Below, piece after piece: positions 5,250 to 5,890 of a DNA stretch of 5,890 nucleotides. The notes under the pieces were generated by a model, which did no database searches, was not told where the DNA came from, and saw only the letters and a list, made by a program, of their open reading frames with translations. The number at the start of each line of letters is the position of its first letter. The stretch's first letter is position 1. This DNA is from Thermoleophilaceae bacterium. Lineage in GTDB: Bacteria > Actinomycetota > Thermoleophilia > Solirubrobacterales > Thermoleophilaceae. Made by a program: the position numbers and the translations under genes. The DNA lies in assembly GCA_013813135.1 (NCBI GenBank), contig JACCSF010000356.1, positions 1-5,890 on the forward strand. Direction: 5' to 3'.

Positions 5250-5890
5250 CTAGCGCGCGAGGAGCGCCCGAGCGGCCGCCCGCCCACTGCGGATCGCGCC
5301 CTCCATCAGCGCCGCGAACGGGCCGCCCAGGTGCTCCCCGGCGAAGACCAGCGGGCCCACGGGGCGCTCGCTCGCCTCGGCCAGCTCGGGCGGCGGCGAG
5401 GTGGAGTAGGCGGCGCCGGCCCACGGGTCGTCCGACCAGGTGGAGAGCAGCGCGCCGCCCGGATCTAGCTCGAGGTCGGGGCGCAGGCGCTCCAGCGAGG
5501 CCAGCCAGCGCTCCGCTCCGGTCGCCACACCGAGGCGCTCGAGCGCGCCGGACGAGCCGGCGAACGCGCTGACCACGGGCTGCGGCTCGTCGCGCGCGCC
5601 GGTCGCGGTCCACGTCCAGTAGCGATCGGGCACCGACATCACCGCGCTCGGCGGCGTGCTGCGCCGCAGCGGGACGAACAGCTTGGCCGCCTCCCCGAAG
5701 CGGACCGCCGCCAGCGCCTCTCCGGGCTGTGGCGGCAGCGCCGGCTCGAAGGCGATCCGGTGCAGCACGCCCGCCGGGACGGCCACCACGCAGACGTGAG
5801 CCTCGAGCTCCGCCCCGCCGGCGCCGAGCCGTACGCCTTCGGCATCCCAGGCGACACGCTCGACGGGCGAGCCGAGGCGCACGGCCGCGC
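5250..5890 (-). CDS. Flavin-dependent amine oxidase, C-terminal part (5' end outside window)
   Basis: The minus-strand frame is open from the window edge to a TAG at 5250-5252, giving about 212 residues of the C-terminal half of an FAD-dependent amine oxidase. The diagnostic FAD-binding motif GPLVFAGEHLGG...MEGAIRSGRAAARALL is encoded near the C terminus, with FAGEH at 5331-5345. Upstream, TWSDDPWAGAAYS resembles the aromatic-cage segment of monoamine oxidases, and VVAVPAGVLHRIAFEPALP is the usual strand and loop after the substrate-domain insertion. A GTG at 5880-5882 is very probably an internal valine, because a whole enzyme needs an N-terminal Rossmann domain with a GxGxxG motif, which would lie beyond 5890. 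The family includes monoamine, polyamine and amino-acid oxidases and phytoene-desaturase-like enzymes, and the substrate cannot be told from this part. It probably heads a transcript that also includes the TMEM175 gene. Confidence 0.88.
   Translation of the reverse strand, partial: AAVRLGSPVERVAWDAEGVRLGAGGAELEAHVCVVAVPAGVLHRIAFEPALPPQPGEALAAVRFGEAAKLFVPLRRSTPPSAVMSVPDRYWTWTATGARDEPQPVVSAFAGSSGALERLGVATGAERWLASLERLRPDLELDPGGALLSTWSDDPWAGAAYSTSPPPELAEASERPVGPLVFAGEHLGGPFAALMEGAIRSGRAAARALLAR

Noticed and set aside
4621..5613. 330-codon minus-strand frame as one gene
   Set aside because: Only its last 61 or so codons (the TMEM175 C-terminal part) look real. The remainder overlaps the amine oxidase and TMEM175 N-terminal frames and is Arg/Gly/Ala-rich shadow sequence.
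1..5890. CRISPR arrays, tRNA or rRNA genes, insertion sequences, riboswitches, defence genes
   Set aside because: No repeat-spacer pattern, tRNA-like cloverleaf, transposase motif or conserved RNA structure was recognised by eye on either strand.

Overview
The window is very G+C-rich, with strong G/C preference at third codon positions, GTG and TTG starts, very tight gene packing and no obvious Shine-Dalgarno sequences. This suggests a high-GC actinobacterium. A deep lineage such as Thermoleophilia would fit, but that is only inference, because no rRNA or other marker gene is present.

Layout from left to right. (1) The 3' end of an unrecognised plus-strand gene runs to 337. (2) A minus-strand class I SAM-dependent methyltransferase (338-1246) meets it tail to tail with no bases between the stop codons. 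(3) A 44-bp divergent intergenic region (1247-1290) carries a TANNNT-type -10 box on each strand, each exactly 9 nt from its ATG, which suggests back-to-back leaderless promoters. (4) A three-gene plus-strand operon follows with overlapping stop/start codons: an Rv3030-like SAM methyltransferase (1291-2037), a GH57/DUF1957 alpha-glucan branching enzyme (2034-3473, TTG start) and a GT4 alpha-glucosyltransferase (3473-4663). (5) On the minus strand, a TMEM175/DUF1211-family potassium-channel gene (4621-5210) is split by a single-base frameshift near 4806. (6) Upstream of it on the same strand is the C-terminal part of a flavin-dependent amine oxidase (5250 to the window edge).

The main biological point is the central operon. 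Its order (methyltransferase, GH57 branching enzyme, GT4 glucosyltransferase) and several motifs match the Rv3030-Rv3031-Rv3032 genes of Mycobacterium tuberculosis, which belong to the methylglucose lipopolysaccharide (MGLP) locus. The simplest model is that the GT4 enzyme builds an alpha-1,4-glucan in the cytoplasm, the GH57 enzyme adds alpha-1,6 branches, and one or both methyltransferases O-methylate the sugar. The divergent methyltransferase at 338-1246 is a candidate for a second methylation step. The comparison with mycobacteria rests on recalled family knowledge and was not computed. The TMEM175 and amine oxidase genes show no visible link to this pathway.
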